DNA of 6,259 nt from an uncultured Collinsella sp. (GCA_902482185.1 CABSZR010000092.1:1-6259), one strand, 5' to 3'; positions 1 to 6,007 are shown, numbered from the stretch's first letter. A program made the numbers and translations. Notes: generated by a model not told the origin, from the sequence alone.

Positions 1-1149
1 CGTGAGCTCGGTGCCGTCGGCAGCCACCGCGCGGCCCGACTCATCAACGGCTGCCACGTCATGCAAGTGCCCGTACGCGCCCACGCCCTGGCCCTCGGGA
101 ATTTTCCACGCCCACGCGGCGTCGCCCGTCTGTACCAGCTCCACGCAGCCCTCGTCCACCTCGGGCTCAAGGTCCATAGCCGCAAACAGGCGCTCGGCAC
201 CGGCCAACGCGTTGAGCAAGAAGTTGCCGAGCTGCGTAAACTGGTTGATGGGCATGGCAGCCTGGCGCACAAAGACCAGGTAGCTTGCAAGCGCGCCCAC
301 GTCGGCGAGCCCCTTGATGCAGAGCATGCCGCCCGCCACGGCGACGATGGCATAGTTGACGTAGCCGATCACGACGGTCATGGGCACCATGGAGTTGGCA
401 TAGCTCACGGCGGCGGTACCGGTGCGGCGAAGCTCGTCGTTGCGGCAGGTGAAGCCGGTGACATTCGCCGCCTCGCGGTTAAAGACCTTGATGACCTTTT
501 GGCCCGAGACCATCTCTTCGATATATCCGTCCAGGTCGCCAAGCGATGCCTGCTGGGCGGCAAAGAAGCGCTTAGAGCGCGCGCCCGAATAGCGCGCATA
601 CAGCACAATGGCCGCATCGCACACGAGTGTGATAATCGTGAGCTGCCAGTTAAGGATGATGAGCATGGCCGTGGTGCCCACAACCTGAATGGCGGCCTGA
701 ATCACGTTGGCAAAGCTGTTGTTAAGCGCCTCGGAGACGGTGTCGACGTCATTGGTGAAAAAACTCATGATGTCGCCCGAGCGCGTGCTGTCAAAATAAC
801 TGAGCGGCAGCGTCTGGATGTGCGCGAACAGGTCGCGGCGAATATCGGACACCACGTGTTGGGCCGCGCGCACCATGATCTGTGAGTAGCCCAGGGCCGA
901 GAGCACGCCCGCGGCGTAGATGATCGCCGTCAGGATGACCTGCTTGGCGAGCAGTTCCTCCCCGCCCGTGGCCAAACCGTTAACGATGGGGCGCACCATG
1001 TAGGTGCCGGCGAGGCTCGCGATGGCGGCAACGGAGGCGAGCACGCCCACCGCGAGCAACGAGAACTTGGCATGCCCCATGTAGGAGAGCAAGCGGCGCA
1101 CAGTGCGCTTGAGGTCGGCCGGGCGTGCTTGGGCTGCGGTCTTAGACAT
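1..1149 (-). CDS. Heterodimeric ABC exporter, second subunit (TM288/BmrD/LmrD-like), C-terminus outside window
   Basis: This is the membrane half of an ABC-B type exporter subunit. The window holds 383 codons open to its left edge. About six membrane segments are visible (roughly residues 27-50, 70-92, 145-165, 170-187, 253-275 and 283-305). The conserved intracellular stretch YFDSTRSGDIMSFFTND is at 118-134 and IEEMVSGQKVIKVFNRE at 210-226. The window ends in the linker before the ATPase domain (EPEVDEG near 328-334, then WAWK), so no Walker motifs can be checked. This linker style is typical of the catalytically intact partner in LmrC/LmrD-like pairs. The ATG at 1149 is chosen because it follows a purine-rich ribosome site (minus-strand GGAAGGGGG at 1158-1166) and overlaps the upstream gene by 8 nt, which implies translational coupling. 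Family knowledge suggests drug or lipid export; the substrate cannot be read from sequence. Confidence 0.93.
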   Translation of the reverse strand, partial: MSKTAAQARPADLKRTVRRLLSYMGHAKFSLLAVGVLASVAAIASLAGTYMVRPIVNGLATGGEELLAKQVILTAIIYAAGVLSALGYSQIMVRAAQHVVSDIRRDLFAHIQTLPLSYFDSTRSGDIMSFFTNDVDTVSEALNNSFANVIQAAIQVVGTTAMLIILNWQLTIITLVCDAAIVLYARYSGARSKRFFAAQQASLGDLDGYIEEMVSGQKVIKVFNREAANVTGFTCRNDELRRTGTAAVSYANSMVPMTVVIGYVNYAIVAVAGGMLCIKGLADVGALASYLVFVRQAAMPINQFTQLGNFLLNALAGAERLFAAMDLEPEVDEGCVELVQTGDAAWAWKIPEGQGVGAYGHLHDVAAVDESGRAVAADGTELT

Positions 1150-2971
1150 GGTGCTCACCCCCTTCCAAGGGCGATCCGCATGCGATGGAGGAAAACGGAT
1201 CATTCGCGCAGCCATCGTCGTTGCCATCGCCGGCGTCCGCGTTCCCCGCAAACTCCATCTGCGAGGCGTAAATCTCCTGGTATATGTTGTCGCCCGCCAG
1301 CAGTTCCTCGTGCGTGCCCACGCCGTGGACACGACCGTCGTCCAGCACCACAATGCAATCGGCATCCATAACGCTCGCGATGCGCTGGGCGATGATGAGC
1401 ACGGTCGTATCGGAAATCCGGGCGATGTGCTCGCGAATCTTAGCGTCGGTCGCCATATCGACCGCGCTGGTGGAGTCGTCAAAAATGAGCACGCGCGGAT
1501 GCTTGAGCAGCGTGCGCGCGATGCACAGGCGTTGCTTCTGGCCACCCGAAACACCGGCGCCACCTTGCCCCAACTCGCCGTCCAGCCCGCCGATGCGATC
1601 AAGGAACTCGTCCACGCACGCTGCGCGGCAAGCCGCGAGGAGCTCATCGTCCGACGCCTGCGGATTGCCCCACTGCAGGTTCTCGCGCACGGTACCCGTA
1701 AACAGCACGTTCTTTTGCAGCACAATGCCCACGGCGTCGCGTAGGGCAACCAGGTCGTAGTCGCGCACGTCGCGCCCGCCCACGAGCACGGCGCCCTCGG
1801 TCGCGTCGTACAGGCGCGCGATGAGCTGCACGAGCGAGCTCTTGCCCGAGCCCGTGCCGCCGAGCACGCCCACCGTGGAGCCCGGCTCGATGCGAAGGTC
1901 GATATGCTCGAGCACATCCTCGGCTGCATCCGCGCGGTATTTAAAGGAAACGTCGCGAAACTCGATACTGCCGTCCGCTGGTGCCGCAATCGCGAGGTCT
2001 CCCGCGGGGTTGGCGATAAAGGGTTCCTCATCGAGCACCTCGGCGATACGGCCCACACTCGTAAGAGCGCGCGTGAGCAGCAAAAACACGTTGGAAATCA
2101 TCATGAGCGAATTCATGATCAGCAGCACGTAGCTCATAAAGCCCGTGAGAGAGCCTACACCCAACTTGCCGGCGAGAATCATGCGGCCGCCAATCCACAG
2201 GATGGAGAGCGCAGCCACGTACATCGACAGCTGAAACACCGGCAGGTTGAGCACGGCGGTGCCGAAGGTCTTGGTCGCCGTGCCGGCGAGCTCGGTATTG
2301 ACGGTGTCAAACTTTTCGCACTCGTGCTCGGCGCGCACGTAAGCCTTCACGGCGCGCACGGCGGTAAGGTCCTCTTGCACCACGCCGTTGAGGTGGTCCA
2401 TCGAGGTCTGGAGTTGGCGGTAGAGCGGACTGACGCGATAGGTGATGACGCCCAGTACGATTGCCAGCACGGGCAAGATGATCGCAAAGACGGTGGCGAG
2501 CGGGCGCGACAGCATCAGCGCGTAGATAAGGCCGACGATAAGCGTCACCGGGCCGCGCACCATAGGGCGAAAGCCGTTGCCCACAGCATTTTGAATAACG
2601 GTGATGTCCGTGGTCATGCGGGTGACGAGCGAGCTGGCGTCGTAGTTGTCCAGGTTACCAAAAGCGAGCGTCTGAATCTTTTTGTACTCGGCCTCGCGCA
2701 GGTTAGCGCCTAGGCCCGAGGCAACGCGGGCGGACGTGCGGGCATAACCCAAGCCCAGTACCAGCGAAAGCGCAGCGCACACCAACATGTACGCGCCCTG
2801 CAGCAGCATGTAGTTGATATCACCCGCAGGCACGCCCACATCGATGATGTTGGCCATGATGACCGGGATAAACAGCTCGAGCACCGTCTCGACCGACACA
2901 AAGAACACGCCGAGGATGGCATCGCGACGGTATGCCCCTAGATAGGAAAACAGTATTTTGAGATTGCGCAC
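1142..2971 (-). CDS. Heterodimeric ABC exporter, first subunit with degenerate ATPase site (TM287/BmrC/LmrC-like)
   Basis: A complete 609-residue half-transporter: six-helix membrane domain (about residues 15-305), then an ATPase domain (about 335-575). Visible motifs are the A-loop Tyr345, Walker A GGTGSGKS (371-378), Q-loop Gln419, signature VSGGQ (474-478), Walker B VLIFDD (494-499) and D-loop SAVD (502-505). Two catalytic positions are altered: Asp499 replaces the usual Glu after Walker B, and Gln529 (IIAQR) replaces the H-loop His. TM287/288, BmrC/D and LmrC/D pairs carry such a degenerate site in one subunit, so this protein should work with the overlapping downstream gene. The start is GTG at 2971, because the protein then begins in the usual family way (MRNLKILFSYL); a run of five G about 10 nt upstream could serve as ribosome site. 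The last ~33 residues are acidic, low-complexity and probably not conserved. The substrate is unknown. Confidence 0.96.
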   Translation of the reverse strand: MRNLKILFSYLGAYRRDAILGVFFVSVETVLELFIPVIMANIIDVGVPAGDINYMLLQGAYMLVCAALSLVLGLGYARTSARVASGLGANLREAEYKKIQTLAFGNLDNYDASSLVTRMTTDITVIQNAVGNGFRPMVRGPVTLIVGLIYALMLSRPLATVFAIILPVLAIVLGVITYRVSPLYRQLQTSMDHLNGVVQEDLTAVRAVKAYVRAEHECEKFDTVNTELAGTATKTFGTAVLNLPVFQLSMYVAALSILWIGGRMILAGKLGVGSLTGFMSYVLLIMNSLMMISNVFLLLTRALTSVGRIAEVLDEEPFIANPAGDLAIAAPADGSIEFRDVSFKYRADAAEDVLEHIDLRIEPGSTVGVLGGTGSGKSSLVQLIARLYDATEGAVLVGGRDVRDYDLVALRDAVGIVLQKNVLFTGTVRENLQWGNPQASDDELLAACRAACVDEFLDRIGGLDGELGQGGAGVSGGQKQRLCIARTLLKHPRVLIFDDSTSAVDMATDAKIREHIARISDTTVLIIAQRIASVMDADCIVVLDDGRVHGVGTHEELLAGDNIYQEIYASQMEFAGNADAGDGNDDGCANDPFSSIACGSPLEGGEHHV

Positions 2972-3012
2972 GCAGGTTCAACCCCCATCAAACGTTGTTC
3001 GCAAACGCACGT

Positions 3013-3040
3013 ATTATTGCGCGCCGAATAATGGTGTCAA
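3013..3040 (-). promoter_or_regulatory. Promoter of the ABC operon with internal palindrome
   Basis: On the minus strand, TTGACA (3035-3040) and AATAAT (3013-3018) are separated by 16 bp. The first is a perfect -35 box and the second matches the -10 consensus at 5 of 6. Expected transcription start is near 3006, giving a leader of about 35 nt before the GTG at 2971. Between the boxes lies a dyad: ATTATT at 3013-3018 is the reverse complement of AATAAT at 3027-3032, with a GC-rich 8-nt centre. A repressor bound there would cover the -10 box. This is inference; no regulator gene is present. Confidence 0.6.
3026..3036 (+). repeat. 11-bp direct repeat GAATAATGGTG, copy 1
   Basis: GAATAATGGTG occurs here, inside the ABC promoter, and again at 3113-3123, with starts 87 bp apart. 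The core TATTCCGA also occurs in inverted form at 3042-3049, the reverse complement of TCGGAATA at 3110-3117. Repetition around a promoter suggests binding sites for one regulator, but chance is possible in a 258-bp spacer. Confidence 0.4.
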
Positions 3041-3112
3041 GTATTCCGAAATCGTTTTCTGCAAGGTTAGCGCCGGCGGCGAGTTCTCGTGATGTGTGTC
3101 CATATTCACTCG

Positions 3113-3123
3113 GAATAATGGTG
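3113..3123 (+). repeat. 11-bp direct repeat GAATAATGGTG, copy 2
   Basis: Second exact copy of the 11-mer found inside the ABC promoter. It lies 36 bp upstream of the putative MATE -35 box and could let the same protein affect both divergent transcripts. The role is inferred. Confidence 0.4.
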
Positions 3124-3158
3124 CGCGAGACTTTTTCGCTCCGGCGTCATCACAAACC

Positions 3159-3189
3159 TTGACTCTACAATCGTTATAGGGTTTTCACT
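3159..3189 (+). promoter_or_regulatory. Putative MerR-type promoter/operator of the MATE gene
   Basis: TTGACT (-35, 3159-3164) is followed after an unusually long 19-bp spacer by TTCACT (3184-3189), a weak -10. The spacer region holds an imperfect dyad: ACTCTACAA (3162-3170), centre TCG, then TTATAGGGT (3174-3182), with 7 of 9 pairs matching. A dyad between boxes 19-20 bp apart is the hallmark of promoters controlled by MerR-family activators such as BmrR, BltR and CueR, which untwist the DNA to activate. Predicted leader to the ATG at 3230 is about 35 nt. An alternative -10, TACACT at 3189-3194, would give a 24-bp spacer, which is too long. No MerR-family gene is in the window. Confidence 0.55.
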
Positions 3190-3229
3190 ACACTGGTACG
3201 TAAACAAACCCAGCCAGAAAGCCCCGCCC

Positions 3230-4576
3230 ATGGAACACGACCTCACACACGGCAATGTCCTCAAGACCATCGCGGTCTTTGCCCTGCCCTATATGCTCTC
3301 GTACTTTTTGCAGATGCTCTACGGCATGGCCGATCTGTACATGATGGGGCAGTTTAGCGGCGCTGCCGGCATCACCGCCGTGGGCAATGGCGCTCAGACG
3401 CTCTATATCATTACCGTGACGCTCGTGGGCCTAGCCATGGGAACGACGGTCATCGTCGGCCACGCCGTGGGTTCGCGTCGCTTCGACCGCGCCGAGACCG
3501 CCATCGGCAACACCATTACGCTCTTTATGGGCGTCTCGGTGGTGCTGGCTGCTGTCCTGTTTGCATTGTGTCCGCAGGTTGTGGCGCTCATTGGCACGCC
3601 GCCCGAGGCGGTCGAAGGAACCGCCGCCTACCTGCGTATCTGCTTTGTCGGCATTCCGTTTATCGCCGCATACAACATTCTCTCGGCCATCTTTCGCGGC
3701 CTGGGCGATTCGCGCTCGCCCATGTACGTGATTGGCGTGGCGTGCATCATCAACATCGCGCTCGATTTTCTGTTTATCGGCCACATGGGGCTCGGCCCCG
3801 TGGGTGCGGCGCTCGGCACGGTAACCGCCCAGACAGCAAGCGTTGCCCTCGCGCTCGTGTGGCTTAAGAGCCGTCGCACGAACATCCACGTTAAGCGCAG
3901 CGACCTGCGCCCTCAGCCCGAAGTGCTCGGCAGCATTCTTAAGATCGGCGTGCCTGTGGCCGTGCAGGACGGCTGCATCCAGGTGGCGTTTATGTTCATC
4001 ACCGTCATCGCCAACCGTCGCGGCCTGGTCGACGCCGCCGCCGTAGGCCTGGTCGAGAAGATGATCAGCTTTTTGTTCATTGTGCCGAGTTCCATGGGCG
4101 CCACCGTCAGCGCACTCACGGCGCAAAACGCCGGCGCGGGCAAGGGCGACCGCGCACGTCAGGTGCTCAAGGACGCCATGACGATCTCGGTGGTGTACGG
4201 CTGCCTGATCACGGTGATGATGTGGCTGGTGGCGCCGGCGTTTATTGGCTTTTTTGCCAAGGACCCCGCGGTGGTCGCGGCCGGTACCGGCTATATACAC
4301 AGTTATATTTTCGATGCAATCTTTGCCGGCATCCATATTTGCTTTAGCGGCTTTTTCGCTGCATACGGCAAGAGCTACATCGGCTTTGCGCACAACGTGC
4401 TGGCCGTGGCACTCATTCGCGTGCCGGGCGCGTGGCTGCTGTCGAACGCCTATTCCGACACGCTGTTTCCCATGGGCATCGCTTCGCCGTGCGGGTCGGT
4501 TTTGTCGACAGTCATCTGTGTTGTCGCGTTTACCGTACTCAACCGCCGCGGAGCTTTTGACAAGTTGGCAGCGTAG
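3230..4576 (+). CDS. MATE family multidrug/cation-coupled exporter
   Basis: A complete 448-residue, strongly hydrophobic protein, the usual length for a 12-helix MATE transporter built of two six-helix lobes. The N-lobe shows FALPYMLSYFLQMLYGMADL (17-36) and GQFSGAAGITAVG (40-52). The lobe's later family signature is RGLGDSRSPMYVIG (156-169) followed by NIALDFLFIGHMGLGPVGAA (175-194). The C-lobe carries AQNAGAGKGDRAR (298-310), the second-lobe equivalent seen across the family. Family members exchange Na+ or H+ for drugs or metabolites at the cytoplasmic membrane; the subgroup looks like YoeA/DinF-type MATE, and the substrate is unknown. The start ATG gives the expected short cytoplasmic N-terminus (MEHDLTHGNVLK); the ribosome site is weak (AGAAAG at 3216-3221, followed by 8 nt). 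It is divergent from the ABC exporter, making a two-pump efflux locus. The stop is TAG. Confidence 0.95.
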   Translation: MEHDLTHGNVLKTIAVFALPYMLSYFLQMLYGMADLYMMGQFSGAAGITAVGNGAQTLYIITVTLVGLAMGTTVIVGHAVGSRRFDRAETAIGNTITLFMGVSVVLAAVLFALCPQVVALIGTPPEAVEGTAAYLRICFVGIPFIAAYNILSAIFRGLGDSRSPMYVIGVACIINIALDFLFIGHMGLGPVGAALGTVTAQTASVALALVWLKSRRTNIHVKRSDLRPQPEVLGSILKIGVPVAVQDGCIQVAFMFITVIANRRGLVDAAAVGLVEKMISFLFIVPSSMGATVSALTAQNAGAGKGDRARQVLKDAMTISVVYGCLITVMMWLVAPAFIGFFAKDPAVVAAGTGYIHSYIFDAIFAGIHICFSGFFAAYGKSYIGFAHNVLAVALIRVPGAWLLSNAYSDTLFPMGIASPCGSVLSTVICVVAFTVLNRRGAFDKLAA

Positions 4577-4627
4577 CGGGGCAACGCGAAATTGCCCTCA
4601 TCGACGACATCATCAGCGACGACCCCA

Positions 4628-4674
4628 CAACCTACGTGACGCAGATCACGGTGCCGGTTGCCCCGTCCAAATAA
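4628..4674 (+). repeat. Gene-end fragment / 47-bp imperfect direct repeat, copy 1
   Basis: This stretch matches 5961-6007 without gaps at 38 of 47 positions, and both copies end in AAATAA. Read to that TAA, this copy gives TTYVTQITVPVAPSK and the other ATYMTQIMLPATTPK, so they look like the C-terminal ends of related proteins. Here the same frame stays open upstream to about 4561 (including EIALIDDIISDDP from 4588) but has no usable start codon, so it is a remnant rather than a gene. I do not recognise the protein family. The fragment lies directly after the MATE stop codon. Confidence 0.55.
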
Positions 4675-4712
4675 GAACTGCCCAGAAAACGTTCGGCTGA
4701 AGGCAGAATCTT
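4673..4712 (+). terminator. Weak hairpin after MATE gene, possibly a decayed terminator
   Basis: AAGA plus CTGCC (4673-4676, 4678-4682) can pair with GGCAG plus TCTT (4702-4706, 4709-4712), with small bulges. The loop can itself form a small TTC/GAA hairpin. There is no U-rich tail, so termination would be weak. Its place relative to repeat copy 1 mirrors the strong terminator after copy 2, suggesting it is a degenerate version of that element. Confidence 0.25.
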
Positions 4713-4716
4713 GACG

Positions 4717-4929
4717 TTATAGGCCATATTTTGCCTCAAGGTCATCGAGAGCCTCAAAGGCATCACGCGCCATGCCAGCAGCACGCTCCCGCTCGGCCAC
4801 AGCTATACGAGCCATCAGACGAGCCTTAGCCTGTTCCTGAACCATGAAGTCATAGTCTTCAGACCGAAGTACAACAAATTTGCTATAGCCGTTTTTTGTA
4901 ACAGTCACTGGACCAGGAGCCTCCCAACA
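4717..4929 (-). pseudogene. 5'-truncated Phd/YefM-family antitoxin remnant
   Basis: The minus-strand frame ending in TAA at 4717-4719 encodes about 70 residues starting CWEAPGPVTVTKNGYSKFVV and ending EALDDLEAKYGL. The PVTVTKNGYSKFVVLRSEDYD stretch matches the central part of Phd/YefM antitoxins, where a Pro-hydrophobic-Thr-Lys-Asn-Gly turn is conserved, and the rest looks like the helical toxin-binding tail. The first ~25 residues of the family, the DNA-contacting N-terminus, are missing: the homology stops just before a palindromic hairpin at 4934-4966. No ATG exists in frame nearby; a GTG at 4906-4908 with GGGAGG about 11 nt upstream could allow a short product. No RelE/ParE-like toxin follows in 4577-4716. 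The frame remains open into the PIN gene, but that part is out-of-frame overlap and not homologous. It is probably dead, or a residual toxin-binding fragment. Confidence 0.7.
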
Positions 4930-4933
4930 AGCT

Positions 4934-4966
4934 CGCCAAACGCCGGGGACAGTCCCCGGTGTGGCG
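4934..4966. repeat. REP-like palindromic hairpin at TA junction
   Basis: CCGGGGAC (4943-4950) and GTCCCCGG (4952-4959) are a perfect 8-bp inverted repeat around one A. Outside an asymmetric internal loop, CGCCA (4934-4938) pairs with TGGCG (4962-4966), giving a two-tier hairpin of 33 nt. It lies between the PIN toxin stop (4970) and the truncated antitoxin. It could be a small mobile palindromic (REP-type) sequence or a transcript-end hairpin for the toxin mRNA. No good U-tract follows on the minus strand; TTTTA follows on the plus strand. Confidence 0.65.
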
Positions 4967-4969
4967 GTT

Positions 4970-5392
4970 TTACTCCTCCGGAATCGGAAACGCACGGATG
5001 AACTCTGCAGGCGAGAAGGTCTTGATGGTCGAGCGCACAAAAGCGGCGCGGTCACGCGTGATAATAAAGTCCACGCCGGCACGCTCGGCCATCGCACGGA
5101 TACAGCCGTCCTCAAAGTCCGGCTCATCGGAATAGGCGGAGGCAAAACAAGCCTCTTGGTCGAGAGACTCTACCGAGTAGCTCTTAAGGCAGTCGCGCAC
5201 TACCTCGCGCCCGCGCGCCTCGCCGGCCTGTTTGGTGAGAATGTAATACGCGTCCTTGAGAGAGCAGGCCGAAACAACGCCTTCGATAAGCCCCACGTCG
5301 ACGAGCCCCTTGATCGTTTGCGCCGCTGCGTGCTCCGGCCGGCCCGGAAGCACGCAATCGAGCAGAAAATTGGTATCGAGAAATGCTCTCAT
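4970..5392 (-). CDS. PIN-domain toxin of a type II TA system (VapC-like, PIN_3 style)
   Basis: A complete 140-residue single-domain protein. It opens with LDTNFLLD (residues 5-12; Asp6 is the first metal-binding acid), followed by SACSLKDAYYILTK (41-54; Asp47 in the second acidic position), DFEDG (92-96; Asp95) and IITRDRAAF (110-118; Asp114). It ends with the SPAEFI segment (127-132). Spacing and the DFED and TRD motifs fit PIN domains of the PF13470 type, Mg2+-dependent RNases that usually cleave tRNA or mRNA and stop translation. The acidic set looks intact, so activity is plausible. The ATG at 5392-5390 overlaps the antitoxin TGA as ATGA, with a GAGGGAG ribosome site just upstream, so translation is probably coupled to the antitoxin. 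The RNA target cannot be read from sequence. Confidence 0.9.
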   Translation of the reverse strand: MRAFLDTNFLLDCVLPGRPEHAAAQTIKGLVDVGLIEGVVSACSLKDAYYILTKQAGEARGREVVRDCLKSYSVESLDQEACFASAYSDEPDFEDGCIRAMAERAGVDFIITRDRAAFVRSTIKTFSPAEFIRAFPIPEE

Positions 5393-5781
5393 AGGTAGCG
5401 CTCCCTCGCGACGCGCTTTTCATCTTCAACCGTCATCGTATCGAGCGGCGTTCCTTTTGGCATTTTGGCTACGATATCGAGATACTCCTGGTAGTCCTCA
5501 TTCTCCGCGAGCATCTCACGGATCTCCTTCCAGGTGATCTTGGGATGCCACATCGTACCCACGTCGCGCTTGGGCTTGTCCGAGCCGCACGTCGGCTTTG
5601 CACCCCCGCGCTCCTGGGCAGCGTCATATTCCACTGCAACCGGGCTTTGATAGTCGAGCGGCACGATCTTGAACAACGGCTTGCTCCGCTTGAAGACCAC
5701 AACCTCCTCGCCCTCATTGGCAACCTTTTCGGCCACCTGCGTAAGGTTTTGGCGCAGTTCCGAAAACGCGACGGTAACCAT
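5389..5781 (-). CDS. Phd/YefM-family antitoxin with long C-terminal extension
   Basis: 130 residues. Residues 1-45 (MVTVAFSELRQNL, then EEVVVFKRSKPLFKIVPL) have the Phd/YefM fold pattern: an opening strand and helix that would form the DNA-binding dimer, then a hairpin. Residues 46-75 are a charged, probably flexible linker. Residues 76-130 (from TMWHPKITWKEIREM) form a tail rich in acidic and basic residues that is expected to wrap the PIN toxin. The tail is longer than in the ~80-90 residue classical members. The start chosen is ATG at 5781 because GAGGAG lies 5 nt upstream (5787-5792); an in-frame ATG 18 nt earlier would add six unsupported residues. Role by family: neutralises the toxin and, with it, represses its own promoter. 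It is the first gene of the operon, overlapping the toxin by 4 nt. Confidence 0.87.
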   Translation of the reverse strand: MVTVAFSELRQNLTQVAEKVANEGEEVVVFKRSKPLFKIVPLDYQSPVAVEYDAAQERGGAKPTCGSDKPKRDVGTMWHPKITWKEIREMLAENEDYQEYLDIVAKMPKGTPLDTMTVEDEKRVARERYL

Positions 5782-5814
5782 AACTGCTCCTCTCAACATA
5801 TATCTTCACTGCTA

Positions 5815-5849
5815 AGTATACACGTTAATGTTAATGTTAAAGTGTATAA
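5815..5849 (-). promoter_or_regulatory. TA operon promoter and dyad operator
   Basis: Minus-strand TATACT (5815-5820) is a good -10 box; transcription would start near 5808, about 27 nt before the antitoxin ATG. The -35 is poor in every spacing tried. Overlapping it is a dyad: TATACAC (5817-5823) and GTGTATA (5842-5848), exact reverse complements 18 bp apart. Written as GTGTATAC and GTGTATAA, the half-sites resemble the GTGTACAC and TGTACA sites known for Phd and YefM. The gap holds three tandem hexamers, GTTAAT, GTTAAT, GTTAAA (5824-5841). Autorepression by antitoxin-toxin complex is the expected use. Confidence 0.6.
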
Positions 5850-5856
5850 AACTCAT

Positions 5857-5899
5857 CACAATGGGGCAGCCCCGTTGTGGAACCTCACTGCGGGGCCCC
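5857..5899. repeat. GC-rich palindrome with two competing folds
   Basis: CACAATGGGGC (5857-5867) and GCCCCGTTGTG (5869-5879) form an 11-bp inverted repeat around one A, with a single T/G mismatch that would wobble-pair in RNA. The 3' arm can alternatively pair downstream: GCCCCG (5869-5874) with CGGGGC (5891-5896), extended past a CA bulge by GGG with CCC (5897-5899), followed by TTTGCTTTG. The second fold resembles a plus-strand terminator with a short imperfect U-tract. It lies just upstream of the TA operator. Its role is not established. Confidence 0.45.
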
Positions 5900-5960
5900 T
5901 TTGCTTTGTATGAATCTTCTATCGCTCCGGAACGACACCGCTCCGCAGGGTCACCCTCAG

Positions 5961-6007
5961 CAACCTACATGACGCAGATCATGCTGCCCGCCACCACGCC
6001 CAAATAA
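5961..6007 (+). repeat. Gene-end fragment / 47-bp imperfect direct repeat, copy 2
   Basis: Partner of 4628-4674 (38 of 47 identical, no gaps). The frame reads ATYMTQIMLPATTPK and ends in TAA at 6005-6007, immediately before the strong terminator. The frame is open upstream to about 5894 (YESSIAPERHRSAGSPS), but no start codon with a ribosome site supports a gene, and that part does not match copy 1. It is best read as the 3' end of a lost or interrupted plus-strand gene whose terminator survives. The protein family is not recognised. Confidence 0.5.

Noticed and set aside
61..885. Long plus-strand open frame opposite the second ABC subunit (274 codons)
   Set aside because: Antisense to a clear ABC membrane domain; His/Arg/Ala-rich translation with no family features, a GC-driven shadow.
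1904..2713. Plus-strand open frame of 269 codons opposite the first ABC subunit
   Set aside because: Shadow of the confirmed transporter; low-complexity, charged translation.
3431..4393. Minus-strand open frame of 320 codons opposite the MATE gene
   Set aside because: Complement of a well-supported MATE coding region; the His/Arg/Asp-rich product matches nothing.
4577..4716. Search for a RelE/ParE toxin partner downstream of the antitoxin remnant
   Set aside because: Only the gene-end fragment and a weak hairpin are present; no minus-strand frame of adequate length.
4943..4959. Possible CRISPR or attachment-site core in the CCGGGGAC palindrome
   Set aside because: Single copy in the window with no spacers, integrase or second copy; REP-like hairpin is the simpler reading.
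4930..5145. Upstream part of the 142-codon minus-strand frame that contains the antitoxin remnant
   Set aside because: It overlaps the PIN toxin in another frame and has a Ser/Arg/Pro-rich non-homologous translation; only the part below about 4930 resembles an antitoxin.
5545..5913. Plus-strand open frame of 122 codons across the antitoxin and operator
   Set aside because: Antisense to the antitoxin, crosses the operator dyad, and has no ribosome site or recognisable domain.
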